A DNA stretch of 7,420 nt from CAYUIS01 sp964444825 (GCA_964444825.1 CAYUIS010000191.1:1-7420); one strand, 5' to 3'; positions 1 to 5,136 are shown, numbered from the stretch's first letter. Notes: a model not told the origin generated them from the letters alone. Translations and numbers: made by a program.

Positions 1-235
1 TGCCCACCGGCACGATGGCGTAGCTGCCGGACGGGTAGGGAGACCCGCTGGTGGGTTCATACAGGATGTAGTAGTCGCTGCCGTTCGTGGCGTGCACTCG
101 CACGTAGAAGTGGAAGGCGTCGCGGTCCTTGATCCAGACCGACAGGTCTCGCAGGGGCAGGTTCAGCGAGCCGCTCAATATCGGCCAGGAGATCGCCCTC
201 CAGATGGGGTATTCGGAGTTATGGCCGAATCTCAA
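1..235 (-). CDS. Partial protein of unknown function (N-terminal part, runs off left edge)
   Basis: The minus strand reads as clean protein from about base 235 to the left edge. It is rich in aromatic and beta-strand-like stretches such as WIKDRDAFHFYVRVHATNG and YYILYEPTSG, and ends at the edge in YAIVPVG. I do not recognise the family; a secreted or beta-rich domain is a guess. The start is uncertain. The frame stays open back to a TAG at 347-349 inside trxA, with no ATG. I chose the TTG at 233-235 because it lies outside the trxA promoter, but no ribosome binding site sits at a good distance (the nearest GGAGG is about 22 bases upstream). It could instead be the remnant of a gene whose 5' part has been lost. 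It is divergent from trxA. Confidence 0.5.
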   Translation of the reverse strand, partial: MRFGHNSEYPIWRAISWPILSGSLNLPLRDLSVWIKDRDAFHFYVRVHATNGSDYYILYEPTSGSPYPSGSYAIVPVG

Positions 236-244
236 GATAAAGGC

Positions 245-273
245 TTGACAAAAGGTTCCTCCCGTAGGATAAT
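245..273 (+). promoter_or_regulatory. Sigma-70-type promoter of trxA
   Basis: TTGACA at 245-250 is a perfect -35 box. A 17-base spacer follows, then GATAAT at 268-273, five of six matches to the -10 consensus. Transcription should begin near 280, giving a leader of about 19 bases that holds only the AGGAGG ribosome binding site (288-293). This supports the ATG at 299 as the start of trxA. Confidence 0.8.
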
Positions 274-298
274 GCGCCCCATTCTTCAGGAGGCCGAT

Positions 299-634
299 AT
301 GGCGAAACCATTCAAGGTTAGTGACGACACATTTGAAGCCCAGGTGCTACAGGCCAAAGAGCCCATCCTCGTGGACTTTTGGGCCGCGTGGTGCGGTCCG
401 TGCCGGATGGTCGCTCCGGTCGTAGAAGAGATCGCCGCTACTTACGATGGCCGCCTCAAGGTGGCCAAGATGGACGTGGATACCAGCCCCAACACCCCAG
501 GACAGCTCGGCATCCGCGGTATCCCGACGCTGATCCTGTTCAAGGATGGGATAGAGGTCAAACGTTTGGTGGGCTTCCGCCCCAAAGAGGCGATGGTCGA
601 CGAGTTGCTGCCCTACATCGAGGGGACTGAGTAG
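299..634 (+). CDS. trxA: Thioredoxin
   Basis: A 111-residue cytoplasmic thioredoxin, the usual full length for a single-domain member, that reduces protein disulfides. The active site WCGPC is at residues 31-35, preceded by the buried Asp26 in VDFW. The cis-proline loop GIPT has Pro76, and the strand LILFKDG follows, all in canonical order. The start at 299 is fixed by AGGAGG at 288-293 and by a promoter ending at 273. An upstream in-frame extension would have to begin before the promoter and has no thioredoxin-like sequence. It appears to be a single-gene unit. The divergent neighbour to the left is unknown, and the T-box operon to the right has its own promoter. No clear intrinsic terminator is visible after the stop. 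The family call is very secure; the exact physiological partner is not visible. Confidence 0.97.
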   Translation: MAKPFKVSDDTFEAQVLQAKEPILVDFWAAWCGPCRMVAPVVEEIAATYDGRLKVAKMDVDTSPNTPGQLGIRGIPTLILFKDGIEVKRLVGFRPKEAMVDELLPYIEGTE

Positions 635-670
635 GGCCTCTCCGGACAGCATCATCCCACCCACGGTGAT

Positions 671-698
671 TGTTCAAAACGAACTGTTCAAAACGAAC
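671..698 (+). repeat. Tandem 14-bp direct repeat abutting a -35 box
   Basis: TGTTCAAAACGAAC occurs twice back to back (671-684 and 685-698) with no mismatch, and the second copy ends at the base before the TTGACA box. Each copy is itself a dyad, GTTC-N5-GAAC. The position fits an operator or activator site, but I do not recognise the motif. It does not match the GAAC-N4-GTTC spacing of Gram-positive LexA boxes. Confidence 0.75.
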
Positions 699-727
699 TT
701 GACACAGTAACCTGGGTGTGGTAGACT
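699..727 (+). promoter_or_regulatory. Promoter of the T-box / trpB operon
   Basis: TTGACA (699-704) is separated by exactly 17 bases from TAGACT (722-727). Transcription is expected near 734, just before the first paired segment of the T-box leader. This places the whole riboswitch inside the transcript. The -35 box directly follows the tandem repeat at 671-698. Confidence 0.8.
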
Positions 728-994
728 GTAGACACAACAGGATAGCAAGACTAGGATCGGGAAGAGTAGGTATCGAAGCGGGGTTCAGAGAGTCGGGCAT
801 AAGCTGAGAGCCCGACACCAGCGCCGGTGCTGAATGGGCCCGGGAGTCGCCCGCCGAAACAGGCAAACACACCAGATAGTTTGTCTGGAGTAGTCCGGGC
901 CGGAGACGCCACCGTTATCACGGCTGAGGGTATCGTCCCAAGACAGATGGGACCGTACCTGCACCAATGAGTGAGGCTGGCTCTTCACATATCA

Positions 995-1023
995 CGCGCC
1001 ATCATGGGCGCGTTTTGTGTTTC
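995..1023 (+). other. Stem III-like hairpin of the T-box followed by a U-rich run
   Basis: CGCGCC (995-1000) pairs with GGCGCG (1007-1012) around a six-base loop; A994 and T1013 can extend the stem to 7 bp. TTTTGTGTTT follows. By position this is Stem III of the T-box. By sequence it also resembles an intrinsic terminator placed upstream of the regulated one. Confidence 0.6.
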
Positions 1024-1074
1024 TAAGGCGAAAAGGGCCTCCTAATCAGGGTGGCACCGCGGGTGTCAAAAAGA

Positions 1075-1115
1075 GACGCTCGTCCCTGCAGAAAGGGACG
1101 GGCGTCTTGTTGTTT
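1075..1115 (+). terminator. Regulated intrinsic terminator of the T-box
   Basis: Bases 1075-1087 and 1094-1106 form a 13-bp stem containing a single G-U pair, with the loop GCAGAA, followed by TTGTTGTTT. The 5' arm contains CGTCCCT, which also pairs with the T-box core. The terminator and the antiterminator are therefore mutually exclusive. Confidence 0.92.
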
Positions 1116-1131
1116 ACGAGGGAGGGCAGAT

Positions 1132-1956
1132 ATGTATCTCACCAAAGTAAGCGTGCACAGCGGGGACTATCCTACAAAACGGTGCTATCCCTTTAGCATC
1201 CCCGTGCTCAGGGAACCGTTCGAGCTGACGCTCAGACGGCCGGTGGTGTTTTTTGTGGGTGAGAACGGATCGGGCAAGTCGACCCTGTTGGAGGCGATCA
1301 CGAAAAAGTGCGGGATCCACATATGGGACAGGCCGAAACGACACGTCGCGCACAACAACCCGTACGAGGATCGCCTGACGGACTATGTCAGCCTGACCTG
1401 GACGAACGGCAGGGTCCCAGGATCGCTGTTCAGGGCCGAGACATTCCGCGACCTGGCCGACTTTTTGGACGACGTGGCGCTGTGCGATCCAGGCCGGCTC
1501 AAGTACCACGGAGGACGGATCATCAATACGCTGTCACACGGGCAGGGGATTCTGAGCTACCTGAGCGGCCGCTACCAGTTCAAGGGACTGTACCTGCTGG
1601 ACGAGCCCGAGGCCGCGCTTTCCCCCGCGAGCCAGATCAGGTTCCTGAACCTGCTGCAACGGTTGGAGGGAACGGCTCACGCCCAGTTCATCATAGCCAC
1701 ACATTCACCGATCCTGCTGGCCTATCCTGGGGCGCAGATCTTTAGCTTTGACTCTTCCCCCATCAAGGAGGTAGCCTACGAAGAGACCACACACTATAAG
1801 CTTTACAAGGCGTTTTTCAGCGACCGCAGCGCGTTCTTACAGGACCCCCACCCTCCCACTCCCCAGACATCCGAAAGGAGAGAGCTATCGAGAGACGATA
1901 ACAGAGTTGTGCGAACCGATTTTCCAAATCAATCCACAGAGGAGGTTACGAGATGA
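1132..1956 (+). CDS. ABC-type ATPase of the COG3910 type (predicted ATPase)
   Basis: A 274-residue soluble P-loop ATPase. Walker A is GENGSGKST (residues 43-51), the signature is LSHGQ (134-138), Walker B is GLYLLDEPEAALSP (from 152), and the switch histidine lies in IATHSPILLAYPG (His191). This order, with a short middle region and no transmembrane or long coiled-coil part, matches stand-alone COG3910-like ATPases, whose substrate is unknown. The ATG at 1132 was chosen because GGGAGGG lies five bases before it; an upstream in-frame GTG at 1051 falls inside the T-box core and is not credible. It is the first gene of the Trp T-box operon and overlaps trpB by ATGA. Residues from about 238 on (proline- and charge-rich, no predicted structure) look like an added tail. 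Its role in tryptophan metabolism, if any, cannot be read from the sequence. Confidence 0.88.
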   Translation: MYLTKVSVHSGDYPTKRCYPFSIPVLREPFELTLRRPVVFFVGENGSGKSTLLEAITKKCGIHIWDRPKRHVAHNNPYEDRLTDYVSLTWTNGRVPGSLFRAETFRDLADFLDDVALCDPGRLKYHGGRIINTLSHGQGILSYLSGRYQFKGLYLLDEPEAALSPASQIRFLNLLQRLEGTAHAQFIIATHSPILLAYPGAQIFSFDSSPIKEVAYEETTHYKLYKAFFSDRSAFLQDPHPPTPQTSERRELSRDDNRVVRTDFPNQSTEEVTR

Positions 1957-3320
1957 CACAGTACAAGTATTTCCTAGCTGAGAAGGATATGCCGACGCAG
2001 TGGTACAACATCCTGGCGGATATGAAAAAGCCGCCGCCGTTCTATCTTCATCCGGCGACGCTGGAGGTGATGGAGAACCCACCGATGCCGCCGCCCGTGT
2101 TCCCGATGGCGCTGATCCAGCAAGAGTTCAGCAAGGAACAGTTCATCGAAATCCCGGACGAGGTGCAGGACGTGCTCAAGATGTGGCGCCCTTCCCCACT
2201 CTACCGCGCGGTCCGTTGGGAAAAGGCGCTGGATACGCCAGCCAAGATCTATTACAAATGGGAGGGGGTCAGCCCGCCGGGCAGCCACAAGCCGAACACC
2301 GCCGTGGCCCAGTGTTATTATGCCAAGGAAGAGGGGTTGAAGGGCTTGGCGACCGAGACCGGGGCCGGCCAGTGGGGCAGCGCGCTGTGTTTCGCCACGC
2401 AGTTCTTTGGCCTGGAGTGCAAGGTGTTCATGGTCACGATCAGCTATCACCAAAAGCCGTACCGGCGCATCATGATGGAGACGTGGGGAGGGACCGTCGT
2501 GCCCAGCCCCAGCTCAGAGACCCAGGCCGGTCGCGACATTCTGGCCAAGGATCCAGAGACGACGGGCAGCCTGGGTATCGCCATCAGCGAGGCGCTCGAG
2601 TACGCGATGACGCACGACGGGTACAAGTACTCGCTGGGCAGCGTGGTCAACTTTGTGCTGCTGCACCAGACGGTCATCGGCCTGGAGGCCAGGAAGCAGA
2701 TGGAGATGGCTGGCGACTATCCAGACATTGTCATCGGCTGCGCTGGCGGCGGCAGCAACGCCGCCGGCCTGATCTTTCCCTTCATGAAGGACAAGCTGAA
2801 TGGCACGAAACCAGACCTGCGGGCGATCTTTGTCGAGTCCACCGCCTGCCCCAGCATGACGCGGGGCACGTATGCCTACGACTGGGGCGACACCGCCAAG
2901 ACGGGCCCGGTGGCAAAGATGCACACCGTGGGGCACGGGTTCATCCCGGCCCCCGTCCACGCCGGTGGGTTGCGCTACCACGGTATGGCGCCCAGCATCT
3001 GCGCCCTGCTGGATCAAAAAGAGGCAGAAGCCCGGGCCTATCACCAGAACGCCGTCCTGGGAGCTGCAGAGGGCTTTGCCATGGCGGAGGGCTTTATCGT
3101 CGCCCCCGAGACGGCCCACGCGGTCCAGGCCGTGTACGACGAGGCGATGGCGTGCAAAGAATCGGGCGAGTCGAAGGTGATCCTCTTCAATTGCAGCGGC
3201 CACGGCCACTTTGACCTGGCGGCTTACGATGCCTTCCACCGGGAGGAACTGCCCGACTATGCGCTCGAGCAGGAAAAGATCGAACTGGCGTTGGAGGAAC
3301 TGCCCAAGGTTCCGGCATAA
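1953..3320 (+). CDS. trpB: Tryptophan synthase beta chain, TrpB2 type
   Basis: A 455-residue PLP enzyme of the TrpB2 (TrpB-like) subfamily. It would condense indole with L-serine to form L-tryptophan in the cytoplasm. The PLP lysine is Lys113 in PPGSHKPNTA. The catalytic glutamate is Glu135 in ETGAGQWG, the glycine-rich phosphate loop is GCAGGGSN (262-269), and the C-terminal NCSGHGHFD carries Ser415 near the cofactor ring. The length and the long N-terminal region before the PLP lysine fit TrpB2 rather than the shorter TrpB1. It has its own AGGAGGT (1940-1946) and starts within the stop of the ATPase gene, so translation is probably coupled. No trpA is adjacent, so free indole may be its substrate. 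Some TrpB2 proteins may act as serine deaminases, but the Trp T-box upstream argues for tryptophan synthesis here. Confidence 0.95.
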   Translation: MTQYKYFLAEKDMPTQWYNILADMKKPPPFYLHPATLEVMENPPMPPPVFPMALIQQEFSKEQFIEIPDEVQDVLKMWRPSPLYRAVRWEKALDTPAKIYYKWEGVSPPGSHKPNTAVAQCYYAKEEGLKGLATETGAGQWGSALCFATQFFGLECKVFMVTISYHQKPYRRIMMETWGGTVVPSPSSETQAGRDILAKDPETTGSLGIAISEALEYAMTHDGYKYSLGSVVNFVLLHQTVIGLEARKQMEMAGDYPDIVIGCAGGGSNAAGLIFPFMKDKLNGTKPDLRAIFVESTACPSMTRGTYAYDWGDTAKTGPVAKMHTVGHGFIPAPVHAGGLRYHGMAPSICALLDQKEAEARAYHQNAVLGAAEGFAMAEGFIVAPETAHAVQAVYDEAMACKESGESKVILFNCSGHGHFDLAAYDAFHREELPDYALEQEKIELALEELPKVPA

Positions 3321-3329
3321 CACTTTCAG

Positions 3330-3344
3330 AGAAACCTGGTTTCT
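3330..3344. repeat. Perfect 15-bp palindrome just after trpB
   Basis: AGAAACC-T-GGTTTCT lies ten bases after the trpB stop. The stem is short and no T-run follows, so it is a weak candidate for a terminator. It may be a member of a short palindromic repeat family. Confidence 0.6.
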
Positions 3345-3401
3345 GACCTTCTAGTGCATCGCGGCGGAAATGAGCATCTGGTTCCCTGCTCAAAGGAGAT
3401 T

Positions 3402-3428
3402 CCTTCGACAGACTCAGGACAGACTGTC
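3402..3428. repeat. Dispersed-repeat-like motif with an 11-bp palindrome
   Basis: CCTTCGACAGACTCAGGACA resembles the widespread bacterial intergenic motif CTTCGACAGGCTCAGGACA. It runs into the palindrome GACAG-A-CTGTC at 3418-3428. The assignment rests on recall of this repeat type; no copy count is available from one window. Confidence 0.5.
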
Positions 3429-3475
3429 AGATTCCCGTCTGAAGCGTCGTTCTCGCCGCAAAGCCGGGATCTGAC

Positions 3476-3508
3476 GACACTTGTACCTGCGCCACAAGTG
3501 CAGGTGTC
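3476..3508. repeat. Hairpin with alternative pairings
   Basis: GACACTTGTAC (3476-3486) can pair with GTGCAGGTGTC (3498-3508), using two G-U pairs. Alternatively CACTTGT (3478-3484) pairs perfectly with ACAAGTG (3494-3500), or ACCTG (3485-3489) with CAGGT (3501-3505). These folds exclude each other. Confidence 0.55.
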
Positions 3509-3559
3509 CCTGGCGAGCACAGAACCAGTTTGGTATTTACGCCCACGCGTACTAGGGTG

Positions 3560-3597
3560 ACAGGTAGACAGGGGGAGCGATCCCCTCGTCTACCTGT
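3560..3597. repeat. Strong 38-base stem-loop
   Basis: ACAGGTAGAC (3560-3569) pairs perfectly with GTCTACCTGT (3588-3597). AGGGG/CCCCT extends the stem inward, with one bulged C (3587) and a seven-base loop. No T-run follows. It could be a bidirectional RNA-end structure or a repeat-family member. Confidence 0.7.
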
Positions 3598-3609
3598 GCG
3601 CCTGTGGAA

Positions 3610-3629
3610 CGGTCGCACTAGGCCGACCG
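3610..3629. repeat. Small hairpin
   Basis: CGGTCG (3610-3615) pairs with CGACCG (3624-3629) around an eight-base loop. It sits between the 38-base stem-loop and the long palindrome and has no T-run. Confidence 0.5.
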
Positions 3630-3631
3630 CA

Positions 3632-3727
3632 GCTCATAGCCCCGTCCTCGGGGTGCCTTACGCAATGAGCATCCACTGTTGTAGCCCGATTTCGTAAAGG
3701 CCGCCCTCGGGGACGAGGACTATGAGC
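3632..3727. repeat. 96-bp imperfect palindrome, each arm with its own hairpin
   Basis: The left arm (3632-3662) begins GCTCATAG and ends CCTTACG. The right arm (3693-3727) begins CGTAAAGG and ends CTATGAGC, so the two arms are inverted copies with several mismatches and small gaps. Each arm also folds alone: CCCCG-TCCT-CGGGG (3640-3653) and CCTCG-GGGA-CGAGG (3705-3718). About 30 bases separate the arms. It may be a non-autonomous mobile element, a cruciform-forming site or a structured RNA. I cannot name a family. Confidence 0.65.
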
Positions 3728-3801
3728 GCTGAATGCGATAGCCCTGCCCCACCAGCCCGCCCGTTAGGTGTATTTGCTCCTGGGGGCACTCTGGTTTTCC
3801 G

Positions 3802-3880
3802 GTCATTGCGAGGGCGCCTTGTGCCCGAAGCAATCTCCCATTCCGCACCGTGGAGATTGCTTCGCTTCGCTCGCAATGAC
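3802..3880. repeat. REP-like inverted repeat of the TCATTGCGAG...GCAATGAC type
   Basis: Outer arms GTCATTGCGAG (3802-3812) and CTCGCAATGAC (3870-3880) enclose inner arms GAAGCAATCTCC (3827-3838) and GGAGATTGCTTC (3852-3863). The segments between outer and inner arms differ in length (14 versus 6 bases). This arrangement is that of a very widespread dispersed bacterial intergenic palindrome. The function is unknown; RNA-end protection or remnants of a transposase-driven element are usual ideas. Confidence 0.8.
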
Positions 3881-3921
3881 AGGTGCCCCGAACGACAAAT
3901 GCGCCTCGCCCGTTTCCCCCC

Positions 3922-3950
3922 TTGCCCACTGATCCACTTCCGTGTACAAT
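3922..3950 (+). promoter_or_regulatory. Promoter of the ttuB-ttuA operon
   Basis: TTGCCC (3922-3927), a 17-base spacer and TACAAT (3945-3950) form a good sigma-70 promoter. Transcription would begin near 3957, about 23 bases before the ATG of ttuB. This excludes a longer ttuB starting further upstream. Confidence 0.75.
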
Positions 3951-3979
3951 CAAAGTATCAACACGACACCGAGGTAGAT

Positions 3980-4168
3980 ATGAAGATCACCTACCGTGAC
4001 AAAGAGTGGGAGTTGAAGGGACGGTGGCGGGTGCGAGAGGCCATCAAGGAGGTTGGTCTGCTTCCCCAAACCGTGCTCGCCGTCCGTGACGGCAAACTCC
4101 TGACCGGAGATGTGATGCTGGAGGAGGCGGACGAGCTCAAACTCGTCGCCGTGATCTCGGGCGGGTGA
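3980..4168 (+). CDS. ttuB: Ubiquitin-like sulfur carrier protein TtuB
   Basis: A 62-residue beta-grasp sulfur carrier of the ThiS/MoaD/TtuB type. It ends in AVISGG, with the exposed C-terminal Gly-Gly that is adenylated and thiocarboxylated by an E1-like enzyme. The segment EVGLLPQTVLAVRDGKLL and the end match the Thermus TtuB pattern closely. The ttuA gene begins 41 bases downstream, so TtuB rather than ThiS or MoaD is the best name. In that pathway it donates sulfur for 2-thiolation of ribothymidine at position 54 of tRNA, which stabilises tRNA at high temperature. The start at 3980 is supported by GAGGT (3971-3975) and the promoter ending at 3950. The E1 and the cysteine desulfurase are not in the window. 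Confidence 0.9.
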   Translation: MKITYRDKEWELKGRWRVREAIKEVGLLPQTVLAVRDGKLLTGDVMLEEADELKLVAVISGG

Positions 4169-4188
4169 GGTGGCAATCCCACCACACC
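4164..4188 (+). other. Hairpin over the ttuB stop codon
   Basis: GGTG-a-GGTGG pairs with CCACC-a-CACC around the loop CAATC, with one A-A mismatch. It starts inside the last codons of ttuB and ends about 20 bases before ttuA. No T-run follows, so it is not a standard terminator. It could adjust the ratio of ttuB to ttuA message or protect an RNA end. Confidence 0.55.
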
Positions 4189-4209
4189 GCAGCGTAGCGA
4201 GGATCGTGG

Positions 4210-5136
4210 ATGAAGTGCCGTAAATGTACACGCCAGGCCGTCTTTAACATGCGCCAGCACAAGCTGGCGCTGTGCGAGGTCCATTACCCGGAGTGGTTCG
4301 TCGCCCAGACGGAGCGGGCGATTGATAGATACCACATGTTCGGCCCTGACGCGCGTGTGCTGGTGGCGGTGTCTGGGGGCAAAGACAGCCTGGCGCTGTG
4401 GAACGTGCTGCTAGACTTGGGCTACCAAGCCGACGGGCTGACCATCGACCTGGGTATAGGTGGCGCCAACTGCTACTCGGCTGCCTCACGGGCCAAGGTC
4501 GAGCAGTTCGTCGCTCAGCGGCCCGAGGCCCGGCTTATCGTGGTGGACATCAAGGCCGAGTACGGGGAGACGCTGCCGGAGGTCGCCCGGCGGGTGCGAC
4601 GCGGGCAGAACAAGCCCTGCTCGGTGTGCGGCCTGATCAAGCGGCACGTGATGAACCGCGTGACCCGCGACGGCGGTTACGACGTGCTCGCCACCGGGCA
4701 CAACCTGGACGACGAAGTGGCGGTGCTCTTTGGCAACGTGCTCCACTGGCAGACGGGCTACCTGGCCCGCCAGGCCCCGGTGCTGCCAGCCAGCGGCGAC
4801 GGGCTGGCCCGCAAGGTCAAACCCTTCTGCCGCCTGTACGAACGGGAGACAGCCGCCTATACGCTCATCAGCGGGATCGACTATATCTATGACGAGTGTC
4901 CCCACGCCGTGGGCGCGACCAGCCTGCGCCACAAGGATATCCTCAACCGTATGGAGGAGGAATCGCCCGGGACGAAATTGCAGTTCTATCTCGGTTTTCT
5001 GCGCACCCGCAAGGCCGGTTTCTTTAGCGAACGGCCCGAGGAGGTCGAGCTACAGCCCTGCACCAACTGCGGCCAGCCGACCAGCGCGCCAGGGCTGTGT
5101 GCATTCTGCCGGTTGTGGAAAAAAAGGGATAGCTAG
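4210..5136 (+). CDS. ttuA: tRNA-5-methyluridine(54) 2-sulfurtransferase TtuA
   Basis: A 308-residue PP-loop ATPase of the TtcA/TtuA group. Order of motifs: an N-terminal zinc site Cys3, Cys6, Cys22, His25; the PP-loop SGGKDS (55-60); CSVC (Cys137, Cys140) and Cys230, the three expected ligands of an oxygen-sensitive 4Fe-4S cluster; ATGHNLDDE (161-169); and a C-terminal zinc site Cys284, Cys287, Cys297, Cys300. Having two zinc sites plus the three-cysteine cluster set is the TtuA pattern and separates it from TilS and TtcA. It activates U54 of tRNA by adenylation and adds sulfur delivered by TtuB. The start has GAGGA (4199-4203) six bases upstream. It follows ttuB in the same operon. All key residues are present. 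Confidence 0.93.
   Translation: MKCRKCTRQAVFNMRQHKLALCEVHYPEWFVAQTERAIDRYHMFGPDARVLVAVSGGKDSLALWNVLLDLGYQADGLTIDLGIGGANCYSAASRAKVEQFVAQRPEARLIVVDIKAEYGETLPEVARRVRRGQNKPCSVCGLIKRHVMNRVTRDGGYDVLATGHNLDDEVAVLFGNVLHWQTGYLARQAPVLPASGDGLARKVKPFCRLYERETAAYTLISGIDYIYDECPHAVGATSLRHKDILNRMEEESPGTKLQFYLGFLRTRKAGFFSERPEEVELQPCTNCGQPTSAPGLCAFCRLWKKRDS

Larger units (their letters stand above)
734..1115 (+). promoter_or_regulatory. T-box riboswitch, tRNA-Trp specific
   Basis: The T-box consensus AGGGTGGCACCGCG is at 1048-1061. Its TGGC (1052-1055) would pair with the acceptor end GCCA of tRNA-Trp, whose discriminator base is G in bacteria. In Stem I, GACT (749-752) pairs with AGTC (845-848), and CGGG (758-761) with CCCG (839-842). 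The AGTA loop-E element is at 765-768, and a distal stem 792-798/810-816 carries the AGAG elements. The specifier loop reads GAA-TGG-G, with the TGG codon at 835-837 followed by a purine. In the antiterminator, AGGG (1048-1051) pairs with CCCT (1084-1087), and GCG with CGC. The alternative is the terminator at 1075-1115. Uncharged tRNA-Trp should therefore permit readthrough into the ATPase and trpB. At about 380 bases it is longer than typical T-boxes. The middle region, about 860-990, was not folded in detail. Confidence 0.93.
3321..3921. other. Gene-poor, repeat-rich intergenic region between trpB and ttuB
   Basis: No frame in these 600 bases shows a ribosome binding site plus protein-like sequence. 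Short open frames here cross repeats and have no recognisable family. The region contains a 15-bp palindrome after trpB, a dispersed-repeat-like motif near 3402-3422, several strong hairpins (3476-3508, 3560-3597, 3610-3629), a 96-bp imperfect palindrome (3632-3727) and a REP-like inverted repeat (3802-3880). No tail of T residues identifies a classical terminator for the trpB operon. Confidence 0.75.

Noticed and set aside
92..298. Longer thioredoxin with an N-terminal extension
   Set aside because: The extension precedes the trxA promoter and has no signal peptide or family sequence.
671..698. LexA operator in the tandem repeat
   Set aside because: The half-sites are GTTC-N5-GAAC, or GAAC-N1-GTTC across the junction; neither has the GAAC-N4-GTTC spacing.
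1051..1131. In-frame GTG at 1051 as the start of the ATPase
   Set aside because: It lies in the T-box core and the extension would translate the terminator hairpin; the ATG at 1132 has a strong ribosome binding site.
2000..3214. Long plus-strand frame overlapping trpB in another phase
   Set aside because: Arg/Gly/Pro-rich composition typical of an out-of-phase reading of a GC-rich gene.
2514..3323. Long open frame on the minus strand opposite trpB
   Set aside because: It mirrors the high-GC third codon positions of trpB, has no ribosome binding site and no family resemblance.
3478..3505. H-type pseudoknot from the interleaved repeats
   Set aside because: The linker lengths are zero where a strand would have to cross a 7-bp stem, so both stems cannot form together.
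3321..3921. CRISPR array among the intergenic repeats
   Set aside because: The repeats are different inverted elements, not equal direct repeats with regular spacers.
3722..3979. N-terminal extension of TtuB from 3722
   Set aside because: It would cross the REP-like repeat and the promoter; the family is about 60-70 residues long.
3980..4168. ThiS or MoaD as the name of the sulfur carrier
   Set aside because: The adjacent gene is TtuA, and the sequence resembles TtuB; no thiamine or molybdopterin gene is nearby.
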